DNA of 42,764 nucleotides from Candidatus Curtissbacteria bacterium RIFCSPHIGHO2_12_FULL_41_17. GTDB lineage: Bacteria > Patescibacteriota > Microgenomatia > Curtissbacterales > GWA2-41-24. Within the stretch, counting starts at the first letter, position 1. Each line of letters begins with the position of its first letter. The stretch covers positions 9,310 to 52,073 of the forward strand of contig MFBL01000008.1 of the NCBI GenBank assembly GCA_001774945.1. The letters are read 5' to 3'. Shown here piece by piece: positions 1 through 7,607 of the stretch. The position numbers were made by a program, and so were the translations under genes. The notes below the pieces were generated by a model, which saw only the letters and a program-made list of their open reading frames with translations, made no database searches and was not told the origin of the DNA.

Positions 1-6
1 GAGTCC

Positions 7-32
7 CTGTGCCCCCACCGAGTCAAGCTCGG
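7..32. repeat. Hairpin-containing repeat, copy 1
   Basis: This stretch nearly matches 1524-1548: both read CTGTGCCCC(C)ACCGAGTC, then two or three variable bases, then CTCGG. It contains a 5-bp stem CCGAG/CTCGG at 18-22/28-32. The two copies bracket the DUF433/DUF5615/XRE patch. The function is unknown; it may be a terminator remnant or an insertion boundary. Confidence 0.5.
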
Positions 33-67
33 CTCAATAGTACTCCAAGTAGTTTGGTAAATTAGTG

Positions 68-73
68 TATAAT
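68..73 (+). promoter_or_regulatory. -10 element TATAAT, leaderless start
   Basis: A perfect TATAAT ends 6 nt before the ATG at 80, so transcription would start at or next to the start codon. No good -35 hexamer is visible at 17 nt. This supports the ATG at 80 over the in-frame GTG at 65, which overlaps the -10. Confidence 0.55.
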
Positions 74-79
74 TTCACT

Positions 80-322
80 ATGAAGACATATATTACATCT
101 AATCCGAAAATAATGAATGGTGCTCCTGTAATATCAGAAACTAGGGTACCTATTGTTAAAATACTCTACCTACTTAAGGAAGGATTTACTCTTAAGGAGG
201 TAAGTAAGCAATATCCTCATGTCGGTATTCAAAAACTTAAAGGCGCAATTAATGAACTAGCTCACAAAGTGGAATCTAAACCCTATGCCACGCAAGTTTC
301 ACAAGCACAAACTGCTGCTTGA
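80..322 (+). CDS. DUF433 family protein (antitoxin-like)
   Basis: An 80-aa protein with the DUF433 pattern: an N-terminal strand, a PVISETRVPI segment (family form G.P.i.GTRi.V) and a predicted helix-turn-helix (LKEGFTLKEVSKQYPHV). DUF433 proteins are commonly encoded just before PIN-like DUF5615 proteins and are regarded as DNA-binding antitoxin-type partners. Here the next gene overlaps by 38 bp and is of that family, which supports the pairing. The start at 80 is preferred because the upstream GTG at 65 lies within the promoter. The family call is firm; the antitoxin role is inferred from context. Confidence 0.8.
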   Translation: MKTYITSNPKIMNGAPVISETRVPIVKILYLLKEGFTLKEVSKQYPHVGIQKLKGAINELAHKVESKPYATQVSQAQTAA

Positions 323-647
323 TGAAGGATTCCCAATCCGTTCCTATTTACCCATCTCAAACAGACGCTTTGATCTCAAACATATTTCCGCCGATCTTAA
401 ACAAAGCGGTTTGTCGGATGAAGAAATTCATAAACTTGCCGCAGAGCAGGGAAGAATTGTCATTACATTGAACATTAGGGATTTTAAACCGCTTGCTCCA
501 TTGCACAAAAATACTGGTGTCATCGGAGTATCAGCAGTTTTACCGTTTGATCAAGTTGATAAGAAACTTGACTCGCTGCTCTCTAAATCTTCCCCGAAGC
601 AGTTTTTAGGTAAGCTGATAATCATTAGCGGAGAATCAAAGAGTTAA
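285..647 (+). CDS. DUF5615 PIN-like protein (toxin-like)
   Basis: A 120-aa protein matching the DUF5615/Mut7-C-like PIN fold: an early acidic motif LLLDEGFP (Asp13), a middle segment DEEIHKLAAEQGRIVITLNIRDF with the family's D..I...A..QGRIViT.D.DF pattern, and a hydrophobic C-terminal strand. The usual second acidic residue in the iTxDxDF motif reads TLNIRDF, so one position is Asn. Family members are predicted metal-dependent ribonucleases paired with DUF433. Translation is probably coupled to the upstream gene, which it overlaps. Toxicity has not been shown. Confidence 0.75.
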   Translation: MPRKFHKHKLLLDEGFPIRSYLPISNRRFDLKHISADLKQSGLSDEEIHKLAAEQGRIVITLNIRDFKPLAPLHKNTGVIGVSAVLPFDQVDKKLDSLLSKSSPKQFLGKLIIISGESKS

Positions 648-667
648 ATAATTTTTGAAGCAGGGAA

Positions 668-1408
668 TTAAGCTGCCTTTGGAAGATAAAAGTCCGCTCT
701 AAATCTGGGATCGTAAGCCTGCCGTGAAATTCTGGTAAACGGAGTCAGTTGAATTTTGCCTTCAACTACAGCGGGCATAGTTACATCTCTCAGCCCATGA
801 AGTACTTGTTTGTTAAATTCAGCTTCTTTAAGTGCATTAGTCCAGAATGATGCGAAATCGGGGCTTTTGTACATTTCTATCAGGACTTCTCTATACCAAT
901 CATCTCTTATATCAAAAGGAGTGTCTGCTACAAAATAGGTAAGATGGTTTTGTAATTGTTCGTCCCAGCCAGGAATTTCTCTAAGTGTTCTATCGAATAA
1001 CACTTCCAACCATTGATGTCTCTTTCGCCTGATATCTGAGGCGAAGGGGAAAATGGCCCTTGCTCCTGAATTGGCATTTAATAGCATGCCTGTGAAATCT
1101 CTAAAAATTACTGGCCTATCAATGTCTGCACAAAATCCTTCTGTCTGCTGAGTCCACTCATCACGTTCTGCCTCTGTAGGAGGAATGCCTGCTAAAAAGC
1201 ATCCTTGTGCAGTATCTTTATCTGCAAGCTGGAGTACTCCAAAAAGCTGTCCAAGTTCCCTTCTGGTTGGCTTTACTTTCTCTCGCTCAATGTCGCTTAA
1301 ATGCCAAGGCTCCCAGCCTAGCATGTTGCAAACATCAGTCTGAGTTAATTTTAATTCTATTGATCTTCATTGCCACACAAGCGTTCCAACACCTATTGGT
1401 CTTTCCAC
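668..1408 (-). pseudogene. XRE-family regulator with MmyB-like C-domain, interrupted by TGA
   Basis: The open part (1324 down to 668, 218 aa) starts in the middle of a helix-turn-helix, but the same frame continues upstream through clear XRE sequence: a GTG start at 1408, 13 codons ending in VGTLVWQ, a TGA at 1369-1367, then RSIELKLTQTDVCNMLGW and SDIEREKVKPT. The stop sits where these proteins usually have Arg, so a CGA-to-TGA change would explain it. The C-terminal half resembles the MmyB ligand-binding domain (RPVIFRDFTGMLLNANSGAR; IRRKRHQWLEVLF). A TATAAT lies 7 nt before the GTG, so the promoter appears intact. Readthrough, a sequencing error, or a start at Met 1324 lacking half the HTH are alternatives. 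Confidence 0.7.
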
Positions 1409-1415
1409 AAGTGCG

Positions 1416-1421
1416 ATTATA
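1416..1421 (-). promoter_or_regulatory. -10 element for the XRE regulator
   Basis: TATAAT on the minus strand ends 7 nt before the GTG at 1408. A second TATAAT lies at 1425-1430. The spacing implies a leaderless transcript and supports the GTG as the ancestral start. Confidence 0.5.
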
Positions 1422-1523
1422 CAAATTATAGACTCGATAAGTAAAATTCGATCGAGTTTCTAATTGTTAAATTGTTTGGTAAACTCTCATCATATCGGTG
1501 CACAGGTTGTTCCATTCCAAGGA

Positions 1524-1548
1524 CTGTGCCCCACCGAGTCAGACTCGG
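1524..1548. repeat. Hairpin-containing repeat, copy 2
   Basis: Near-identical to 7-32 but with a longer perfect stem: CCGAGTC (1534-1540), one-base loop, GACTCGG (1542-1548). It lies directly before the terminator-like hairpin at 1552-1577. Confidence 0.5.
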
Positions 1549-1551
1549 CAA

Positions 1552-1577
1552 GTCGCGTTCGACGCGACACTTTTTTT
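1552..1577 (+). terminator. Intrinsic terminator-like hairpin abutting the next start codon
   Basis: A 7-bp perfect stem GTCGCGT (1552-1558) / ACGCGAC (1562-1568) with loop TCG is followed by AC and seven T (1571-1577). The T-run touches the ATG at 1578. It may end rightward transcription or act as an attenuator for the CvpA-CAP gene. Confidence 0.6.
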
Positions 1578-2534
1578 ATGAATTGGGTAGATTTAATAAT
1601 AATATTAATTGCGATTATTTTTGCGCTTGAAGGACAAAGACGAGGTTTTTTTGTCCAGATAGCCGATCTTGTTGGATTTTTATTTTCTCTGATACTTGCT
1701 TTAACTTTTTATCCTCAAGCCGCCCAATTTATAATTAAAATCTTCAATTTGCCAAAAATTGCCGCCAATCCTGTCGGATTTTTACTGGTTTGGCTAATCA
1801 CCGAAACATTATTTTTCTCGGTTTTCGGGGGGTTAATTTCAAAATTTATAGCAAGGTTTTCAACATCAAAAGTCAACCGGCTGTTTGGGTTTATTCCGTC
1901 AACCGTAAATACTCTTCTTTTTATGTCATTTGTGCTTCTATTCGCAGTTTCTTTGCCGATAAGGCCGGATATAAAAAAGGATGTTTTTGATTCAAAAATC
2001 GGATCATTCTTAGTCGATAAGGCAACAGTTTTAGAGCGGCCCTTTAACAGTATCTTCGGTCCGATTGCCAAACAGGGCCTGACTTTCTTAACAATCAGAC
2101 CGGATGAAAAAGGTTCGATTCCTCTTGAATTTACCCAGAAAGAGTTAACAGTCGATTATCAAAGCGAAAAAGCGATGCTTGAGTTTGTTAATAAAGAAAG
2201 GGTAAACAGGGGAATTGCCCCTTTAGTTTGGAACGAAGGACTGGCTAACGTCGGACGCGCTCACTCTAAGGACATGTTTGAAAGAGGCTACTTTTCTCAT
2301 TATTCACCCGAAGGGAGGGATGTAGGGGACAGATTAGAGGAAGCGGGGATTGATTATTCATTCGCCGGCGAAAATTTAGCGCTGGCCCCAAATGTTGACA
2401 GAGCCAATACCGGGCTTATCAACAGCGAGGGTCATAGACGCAACATTCTGGATCCTGCTTTCAAAAAGCTCGGCATTGGCGCCATCGACGGAGGAATCTA
2501 CGGCAAAATGTTTACGCAGGTCTTTACAAATTAA
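1578..2534 (+). CDS. CvpA-like membrane domain fused to extracellular CAP/SCP domain
   Basis: A 318-aa protein. The N-terminal 160 residues form about four hydrophobic helices starting MNWVDLIIILIAI, with the EGQRRGFF turn typical of CvpA (colicin V production) proteins. The C-terminal 120 residues are a CAP/SCP domain: MLEFVNKERVNRGIAPLVWN, HSKDMFERGYFSHYSPEG, AGENLA and SEGHRRNILDPAFKKLGIG, including the His and Glu residues of the CAP cavity. The CAP domain is probably displayed outside the membrane. An in-frame upstream start at 1464 was rejected because it would translate the repeat and terminator hairpin. No Shine-Dalgarno is visible before 1578. The exact role (envelope, adhesion or protease-like) is unknown. 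Confidence 0.85.
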   Translation: MNWVDLIIILIAIIFALEGQRRGFFVQIADLVGFLFSLILALTFYPQAAQFIIKIFNLPKIAANPVGFLLVWLITETLFFSVFGGLISKFIARFSTSKVNRLFGFIPSTVNTLLFMSFVLLFAVSLPIRPDIKKDVFDSKIGSFLVDKATVLERPFNSIFGPIAKQGLTFLTIRPDEKGSIPLEFTQKELTVDYQSEKAMLEFVNKERVNRGIAPLVWNEGLANVGRAHSKDMFERGYFSHYSPEGRDVGDRLEEAGIDYSFAGENLALAPNVDRANTGLINSEGHRRNILDPAFKKLGIGAIDGGIYGKMFTQVFTN

Positions 2535-2581
2535 TTTGTGAAGATCCCGAGTGCAATCGAGGGATCATGCTTACATTAGCA

Positions 2582-2627
2582 AACCCTGAGCACTTCGATT
2601 AACTCACTGTAAACTTGTCGAAGGGTT
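2582..2627. repeat. REP-like inverted repeat (CCCTGAGC...TCGAAGGG type)
   Basis: AACCCT at 2582-2587 pairs with AGGGTT at 2622-2627, and TTCGA pairs with TCGAA within the arms. This CCTGAGC/TCGAAGG form recurs at 29245-29261. A smaller hairpin, GATCCC/GGGATC, lies just upstream at 2543-2566. Together they fill the gap between convergent genes and may serve as a bidirectional transcription end. Confidence 0.5.
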
Positions 2628-2652
2628 CACACAGGTTTTTACTAATTAACGT

Positions 2653-3888
2653 CTATCGAGAAGCTGTCCGATTAAGCACCCCACCTATAACCCAGGTCTG
2701 GGGATTACAAGCTACGGGAACCCCGTTTTCTCGGTAAGGAAAGACATTATTCTGGTCATCGACCTCGCTTAATTCTGGGAATCCCAGTTCACTTGAAGTT
2801 CGATAGACACAGTCATCAAAAACGACGGCCTCTTGGGTCAAACCGTATCTCTCACAGCCAGCTGCCGCAATTGCCGCAAGCTGAAACCAAACATTGCCGT
2901 TTTGATATTCGCCAGGATCATACTTAGTCGAGTGGCGACTTCTAGTTCTTAAACCCCACATGGTTAAAAGATCCGGCTGCACTAATCTCGCGACTACTCT
3001 TTCGGCCCTTTGGCTATCAGGAATTCCTACCCAAAGCGGAAAGACCGAATCACTAGTTTGGATGCTAATTGGCTTTTTGGCGGCATCAATTGCTGGCGCA
3101 TATAATCCAAAATCTTCTATCCAGAATAATTTGTTGATGAGTCTCCTTCTTTCCAGAGCTCTTTCTCGAAGCATTTGAGCCATGCGCAAATTGCCTTTTG
3201 ACTCATAAAGATCGGCGCTCAAAATATCTGAAAGATAAGCAAAGGAATTAACATCAAGAGTAGCTACAGGGTCAAGCGGCATTCTTCCCTGCTCGTCGAC
3301 AAGTGAAGTTTCTGAATCTTTCCACCACTGATTATGAGGACCCTCGATTAAAAGATCGCCATCGATATCGCCCTCTTCGGCTAACCATCTGACAGAAGCT
3401 TCTAAATTCGACCAAAGTTTGTCTCTAAAGGTCCAATCTCCTGTTAGAAGCACATACCTTGAAAATAGAGAATTCCACAATCCGTTAACGTCGCGGGCCC
3501 AGTAGGTAATCATTTCGAGATGGCCATTAATCTCAATGACAGGACCGCCATTTCTTTTTATTTCTGCTAGCCTTTCCTGATTAGATGTTTCACCATGCAT
3601 CTCATGAGGCATTTCACAGGGGGTCTCGCAAGTTGTGGGGTCATATTTCATACCCTGGTGTCGAGCTGAAGTTTCAAGACTGGTTTTGATTCCTTCCAAA
3701 ATTATTGGCAACTCGCCATTTTGAGGTTTCTCAAGAGCTAAAAGCCCAAAAGTGCAGTAGTCGCGGGTAAAGATGGCATTGCGAAATCTGCCTTCAGCGC
3801 TTGCTGGGTAGCCTTCTTCCGTAACTAGACCAGGAAGCTGTTTAACCGCTTGTTGTCTAATCCGCTCTATAACTTCAGGGCTGGCCAT
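2653..3888 (-). CDS. Six-hairpin glycosidase, glycogen-debranching (amylo-1,6-glucosidase)-like
   Basis: A 411-aa cytosolic-looking protein with no signal peptide. It has features of the alpha/alpha six-barrel glycosidases close to the GDE C-terminal domain: FTRDYCTFGLLALEK near residue 40, IEGPHNQWWKDSETSLVD near 185, DVNSFAYLSDILSADLYE, and GEYQNGNVWFQLAAIAAAGCERYGL near 325. These match substrate-binding loops in amylo-alpha-1,6-glucosidases and related GH families, so it probably hydrolyses an alpha-glucoside or oligosaccharide. The exact specificity cannot be read. It stands alone with no glycogen genes nearby. A TATAAT at 3895-3900 lies 6 nt before the ATG, suggesting a leaderless mRNA. 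Confidence 0.7.
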   Translation of the reverse strand: MASPEVIERIRQQAVKQLPGLVTEEGYPASAEGRFRNAIFTRDYCTFGLLALEKPQNGELPIILEGIKTSLETSARHQGMKYDPTTCETPCEMPHEMHGETSNQERLAEIKRNGGPVIEINGHLEMITYWARDVNGLWNSLFSRYVLLTGDWTFRDKLWSNLEASVRWLAEEGDIDGDLLIEGPHNQWWKDSETSLVDEQGRMPLDPVATLDVNSFAYLSDILSADLYESKGNLRMAQMLRERALERRRLINKLFWIEDFGLYAPAIDAAKKPISIQTSDSVFPLWVGIPDSQRAERVVARLVQPDLLTMWGLRTRSRHSTKYDPGEYQNGNVWFQLAAIAAAGCERYGLTQEAVVFDDCVYRTSSELGFPELSEVDDQNNVFPYRENGVPVACNPQTWVIGGVLNRTASR

Positions 3889-3947
3889 AATATTATTATA
3901 GGCCTAATTATATCACTTTTACTGATAAAAATCACTGCTACGGGTCT

Positions 3948-3984
3948 AAAAAAAGAGCGCAGCCTTTCTTGATTGCGTTCTTTT
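3948..3984 (-). terminator. Intrinsic terminator, probably of the dinB operon
   Basis: On the minus strand a 9-bp stem (AAGAACGCA / TGCGCTCTT, one G-U pair) with a 12-nt loop is followed by seven T. On the plus strand only four T follow. It lies 200 nt past the dinB stop and upstream of the glycosidase gene. Confidence 0.75.
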
Positions 3985-4059
3985 CAAGGAAATGGCAGCT
4001 TTCCCCCTCACAATTCAACTTTACCAAGTGTACAGTCAATGTCAACCCCTAAATGATAT

Positions 4060-4168
4060 AGTTACCCTTCTAAGGAGTCTCCTTGAAAGGTAGAGAGAAT
4101 TTGAGTCTGTAACTTTTTAGCCCGCCAATTTATTGGTTGCGCAAGAAATTTCCTAATCGAAATTTCTT
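4060..4168. other. Intergenic stem-loop cluster downstream of dinB
   Basis: Two structures lie in the 298-bp gap 3889-4186. First, AGTTAC (4060-4065) pairs with GTAACT (4109-4114) around an inner hairpin (4066-4090, about 10 bp with two bulges), followed by five T on the plus strand. Second, a perfect 9-bp hairpin AAGAAATTT/AAATTTCTT spans 4143-4168, 18 nt past the dinB stop. No coding potential was seen. This could be part of the dinB 3' UTR or a small RNA. Confidence 0.4.
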
Positions 4169-4186
4169 TAGTCATCGCAAGAAGTA

Positions 4187-5464
4187 TTAATCTTGCTTAT
4201 ATTCTAGCTGATACTTTTTATCCCCGAAATAGCCTGTAACCTCTGGCCTGATTATCTCCATACCTAAAAGTTGGCAGGGGAAGATTGTATAGTCACCGAA
4301 GCGCTGATTGATAAGATCAATTGTTGATGTTAATTCTTGCCGGCGTCGGTCAGCAGGGAAAAGGGGAGTGGGTAAATAGTTGGTTTTAGTGAGCATTCCT
4401 AAAGTTACACCGCAAAAACGTACATATTCTCCAAACCAATCCTTGATTATATTGCAGCAAATATCAAAAAGTGTTTTCCCGTCGCAGATATAGGTTTTTA
4501 GGGTCCTGTGCCCATAGAATGAATCTCCCCCGCCTGCAAACGCCTGAGCATAGCGATGGCGGGCAGGCCCGCCGCGAAGACCAAATCCGATATATCTGCC
4601 AGCCATACCCATTCGCCGCGCTTTGGCGCTTGCTTCTTCACAAAGATTTCTAATAAGTCTTTTGATTTCATCCTTTCTGTACAAATTGCGGTGAGTTGTG
4701 TAAGTTCTACTAACACTTTTGGCATCGGCTATTTCAAAATAAGAAAATACCGGTGAGTTATCAATTCCACGACTTATATTATAAAGATGCATCGACCAAA
4801 AGGGCCCAAATTCGCGCCTTAAGAACTCAGGGCTTTTTGCCCTTATTTTGGCAAAAGAAGAAAGACCTTGCGCCATTAAATGATTGTATAAACCCCAGCC
4901 AAGGCCACAGACATCCATAAGATTGGTATCGTTTAAGATATCAAGGGCTATTGCCCTATCTATTACAAAAAGTCCATCGGCTTTAATTTTTGACGAGGCC
5001 AGTTTAGCCAAAAGCTTATTTTCGGAAATACCCACAGAACAACTCATATAATCACCAATTTCATTCCGTAAACGGTCCTTAATGGCCAGTGCAATGTTCA
5101 CGGCTCCGCCAAAAAATTTTTCGGTTTCTGTTACATCAATAAAACACTCATCTAGCGAAAACACTTCGCACATTGGGGAGTAGGTTTTGCAGATTTTTAT
5201 AAAACGGTAGGTTATATCTTCGTATTTTTCAAAATCTGCCGGTACTAAAATTATGCCAGGAGAAAGTTTTTTAGCTTCGGCAACAGCCATTCCGGTTTTA
5301 ATCCCCAGCTTCTTGGCCTCAATTGATGTTGCAATTAAACAACTTCTGCTGACTGCTTTAATAATCCCCACACACTTATTGCGAAGAGCAGGATTAGCCT
5401 GCTGCTCAGCCGTTGCAAAAAAACTGTTTAAATCGACATGAAGGATAACGCGCTGATCGTTCAT
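4187..5464 (-). CDS. dinB: Y-family (translesion) DNA polymerase IV
   Basis: A 425-aa error-prone polymerase that copies past damaged template bases. The catalytic acidic residues are present: Asp11 in HVDLNSFFA and Asp105-Glu106 in SLDECFID, with the palm motif CSVGISENKLLAKLASSKIKADGL and the helix-hairpin segment (LMDVCGLGWGLYNHLMAQGL). The little-finger region follows, and the length fits DinB/UmuC proteins. The C-terminal 60 residues (GYFGDKKYQLEY at the end) hold no obvious beta-clamp motif. It is the second gene of a leftward operon, 21 nt after a small conserved gene, whose promoter carries an element shared with lexA. That context fits damage-inducible expression. Confidence 0.93.
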   Translation of the reverse strand: MNDQRVILHVDLNSFFATAEQQANPALRNKCVGIIKAVSRSCLIATSIEAKKLGIKTGMAVAEAKKLSPGIILVPADFEKYEDITYRFIKICKTYSPMCEVFSLDECFIDVTETEKFFGGAVNIALAIKDRLRNEIGDYMSCSVGISENKLLAKLASSKIKADGLFVIDRAIALDILNDTNLMDVCGLGWGLYNHLMAQGLSSFAKIRAKSPEFLRREFGPFWSMHLYNISRGIDNSPVFSYFEIADAKSVSRTYTTHRNLYRKDEIKRLIRNLCEEASAKARRMGMAGRYIGFGLRGGPARHRYAQAFAGGGDSFYGHRTLKTYICDGKTLFDICCNIIKDWFGEYVRFCGVTLGMLTKTNYLPTPLFPADRRRQELTSTIDLINQRFGDYTIFPCQLLGMEIIRPEVTGYFGDKKYQLEYKQD

Positions 5465-5485
5465 CGTCTATCGCAAATCGTTTGT

Positions 5486-5734
5486 TTACGCAGGTAGTAC
5501 TTTTTTTAATTTCCACGAGTAATTATTGCTGTTATATTCCAATTCAAAATTGGCACCTTCGCTTGCACAGACTAAGCTTACTAATTTTAGCTGACCAACT
5601 TGTTTGCTACTTGAGAAAATAACTTTCTCTAGTTTTATTAAGCGTCTTCGCCAAGAGATAGCAAGGGGAAAAATACCATTATCGAAAAATGCCCATACTT
5701 TTATTGGTTCGTTAACTTGCGTTTCATAACTCAT
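5486..5734 (-). CDS. Small beta-rich protein, polymerase-operon partner
   Basis: An 82-aa protein with no signal peptide. The pattern IKVWAFFDNGIFPLAISWRRRLIKLEKVI, then short strands ending NNYSWKLKKV, resembles the small DUF6504-like cassette (v.V....G.P..F.WRGR.y.i..v) found beside translesion polymerase genes in other bacteria; this family link is tentative. It is first in the operon with dinB (21-nt gap), and its promoter overlaps the putative LexA element. It could be an accessory factor of the polymerase. An ATG at 5734 lies 9 nt after the -10, so the mRNA is nearly leaderless. Confidence 0.6.
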   Translation of the reverse strand: MSYETQVNEPIKVWAFFDNGIFPLAISWRRRLIKLEKVIFSSSKQVGQLKLVSLVCASEGANFELEYNSNNYSWKLKKVLPA

Positions 5735-5743
5735 TGCAACCTG

Positions 5744-5772
5744 ATTTTATCCGAATAAAACCCGAATGTCAA
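5744..5772 (-). promoter_or_regulatory. dinB-operon sigma70 promoter with candidate SOS operator
   Basis: On the minus strand TTGACA (5772-5767), a 17-nt spacer and TAAAAT (5749-5744) form a near-consensus promoter. The spacer is almost filled by a direct repeat TTCGG-N6-TTCGG; on the plus strand it reads CCGAATAAAACCCGAA (5751-5766). The lexA promoter carries the same element at 14/16 identity in the same place. Confidence 0.75.
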
Positions 5773-5822
5773 CGCCTATTTGCCAAATATGATCTCAACC
5801 TGCTAACCTAACAACCTAGCAT

Positions 5823-6482
5823 ATGTTTCCAATACGAGACACCAGAAATTCCGGCAAATTCCCAATTGTTAACCTAATACTTATAGGTTTCAATATTTAT
5901 GTTTTTATTCTGGAGCTGTTTTCGCCCAATATTGAAGTATTCATTGCCCAATACAGTTTAATCCCACAAAATGTAAATTTTTTTAATATTCAAACACTTA
6001 AACCTTTTGTTACTTCAATGTTTTTGCATGCGGGATTTTTACACATTCTTTCCAATATGTGGTTTTTATGGATATTTGGGGATAATGTTGAGGCGGCGAT
6101 TGGCCATATTAAATATTTAATCTTTTTTATTTTTTGCGGTGTAGCCGCCAGTTTTATTCAGTATCTATTTATCGCGAATTCTACTCTGCCAATGATTGGT
6201 GCCTCTGGTGCAATTGCGGGCGTTCTCGGAGCCTACCTGAAACTTTTTCCCAAAAATAAGGTTGATACGATTATTCCAATTTTCGGTCTGCCGTTTTTTA
6301 TCGCACTTCCGGCATATTTTATGCTTATCTACTGGTTCGTAATTCAAGCATTTAATGGTGTGGCTTCAATTATTGTAGCAACAGCGTCTGTAGGTGGTGT
6401 CGCTTACCTTGCACACGCGGGCGGTTTCTTGACAGGATTTTTAGTTTCTCGTTCACTGGTCTGGCAAAGACTTGGTAGATAA
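5823..6482 (+). CDS. Rhomboid-family intramembrane serine protease
   Basis: A 219-aa polytopic membrane protein with about six helices. The catalytic dyad is clear: Ser128 in GASGAIAG and His198 in AHAGGF, and the oxyanion-hole His74 and Asn78 sit in HILSNMWFLWIFG. It therefore probably cleaves single-pass membrane proteins within the bilayer. The next gene begins 22 nt downstream and encodes a single-helix protein, a possible substrate, though that is only a positional guess. Confidence 0.92.
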   Translation: MFPIRDTRNSGKFPIVNLILIGFNIYVFILELFSPNIEVFIAQYSLIPQNVNFFNIQTLKPFVTSMFLHAGFLHILSNMWFLWIFGDNVEAAIGHIKYLIFFIFCGVAASFIQYLFIANSTLPMIGASGAIAGVLGAYLKLFPKNKVDTIIPIFGLPFFIALPAYFMLIYWFVIQAFNGVASIIVATASVGGVAYLAHAGGFLTGFLVSRSLVWQRLGR

Positions 6483-6504
6483 CTTACAATCAAATGGAAA
6501 GTCA

Positions 6505-7530
6505 ATGTTTGCCAGATCCTACAAGTATTATCTTAATATACTGGAAAAAAGCTCAAAAGCTTCACCGGTACAAAAATTCATACTTATTATTGTCGCAGCA
6601 TTTTTTATATTAATAGGTATTTTTTCATCATCGCTTTACTACCTATACCAAAAGGAAGCACCTATAAGAACACAAGGTCAATATCTTGAGCTTGCCAACG
6701 GCGGCTTTAATGCTATTGAGCAGTCACTCGGTGAAATACTTTCTTCATATCAGGTTGCAGGCGCAAAAGCTCAAATTATTGATACGTCCAAGGAATCATC
6801 GCCTTCGGCTTCAGGTTATTTTGTTTCGCTTGACGATGTACAAAAGATAATGTCAAGTCTTGAGAAGGTAAAATCTGACATTGATTATCAAAAAGGCCAT
6901 CTGCAAGAACAAAAAACTCCGCAAAAATACACAGGGCTTCACAATGATTTATTAAATTTTTATGCGCAGACTGGCACTCTTTTAAGTAGCCTTGCAGATG
7001 ACCAAAAATTTTTAAAAGACATGCTAATGGCTTTAGGACCCGATTTTTATTTGCCGGTGCTCACCAATCAAAAACTTTGGACTAATGGCAATAAAGATGA
7101 GATTATTAATTATTATGAAAAAAATAAATCCCTTGCCAACGTGTCCTTTACCAATCTTTCCAAAACATCGCCAGCTGCCAAATTCAAACCCTTTTATGAT
7201 GCCCAAATAGCCTATTTTGAGGTGGTAGTTAAAGTTTCAGACAATATCATAAGTACCCTAAAGCAAAATGATACAGTCGACAAGGATGCGGCTACTCAAC
7301 TGGAAAAAGCCTACCAAATATTGATAGGAGCCCAAAGAGAAAATGAAAAATATGCAGACAAGTTAACAGAAGAAAAACTTAAAATATTCGACCTTAAAAA
7401 GAATCTGCAGGATTTTTCTCCCGTTAGTCTTCCTCAAAACTCTTTAAGAACAGCTCTTAACGATCATTTAACGAACCAACCCCAACCCAAGTTTGACAAA
7501 ATTCCAAATTTTATAAAAAGATTTTTATGA
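6505..7530 (+). CDS. Single-helix anchored protein with coiled-coil exterior, unknown
   Basis: A 341-aa protein. A short basic cytoplasmic segment is followed by one strong membrane helix at about residues 28-52 (FILIIVAAFFILIGIFSSSLYYL). The rest is a helical, Lys/Glu/Gln-rich extracytoplasmic region with heptad-like stretches (for example VQKIMSSLEKVKSDIDYQ). No enzyme motif was recognised. The ATG at 6505 is chosen over a TTG at 6472 that overlaps the rhomboid stop. It lies directly after the rhomboid gene, so co-expression is likely. Confidence 0.7.
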   Translation: MFARSYKYYLNILEKSSKASPVQKFILIIVAAFFILIGIFSSSLYYLYQKEAPIRTQGQYLELANGGFNAIEQSLGEILSSYQVAGAKAQIIDTSKESSPSASGYFVSLDDVQKIMSSLEKVKSDIDYQKGHLQEQKTPQKYTGLHNDLLNFYAQTGTLLSSLADDQKFLKDMLMALGPDFYLPVLTNQKLWTNGNKDEIINYYEKNKSLANVSFTNLSKTSPAAKFKPFYDAQIAYFEVVVKVSDNIISTLKQNDTVDKDAATQLEKAYQILIGAQRENEKYADKLTEEKLKIFDLKKNLQDFSPVSLPQNSLRTALNDHLTNQPQPKFDKIPNFIKRFL

Positions 7531-7578
7531 TTTAAGACTCCTTCTTTTTTGGAGGGTTTACAAACTACACATTAACTT

Positions 7579-7587
7579 TGTTAAAAT
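7579..7587 (+). promoter_or_regulatory. Extended -10 promoter
   Basis: TG-T-TAAAAT is an extended -10 motif. The predicted transcript start near 7594 would place the strong Shine-Dalgarno AAAGGAGG (7594-7601) at the extreme 5' end. Confidence 0.45.
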
Positions 7588-7607
7588 TAATACAAAGGAG
7601 GATAAAT

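Noticed and set aside
1367..1369. In-frame TGA in the XRE gene as evidence of UGA recoding (as in Gracilibacteria/SR1)
   Set aside because: Other genes in the window stop at TGA with no conserved sequence beyond it, and no other gene contains internal TGA codons.
1464..1577. 38-codon N-terminal extension of the CvpA-CAP protein
   Set aside because: It would translate through the repeat and the terminator hairpin, and it disrupts the normal MNWVD start of the family.
4471..4756. Short frames opposite dinB
   Set aside because: They lie wholly within the strongly conserved polymerase gene on the other strand and lack initiation signals.
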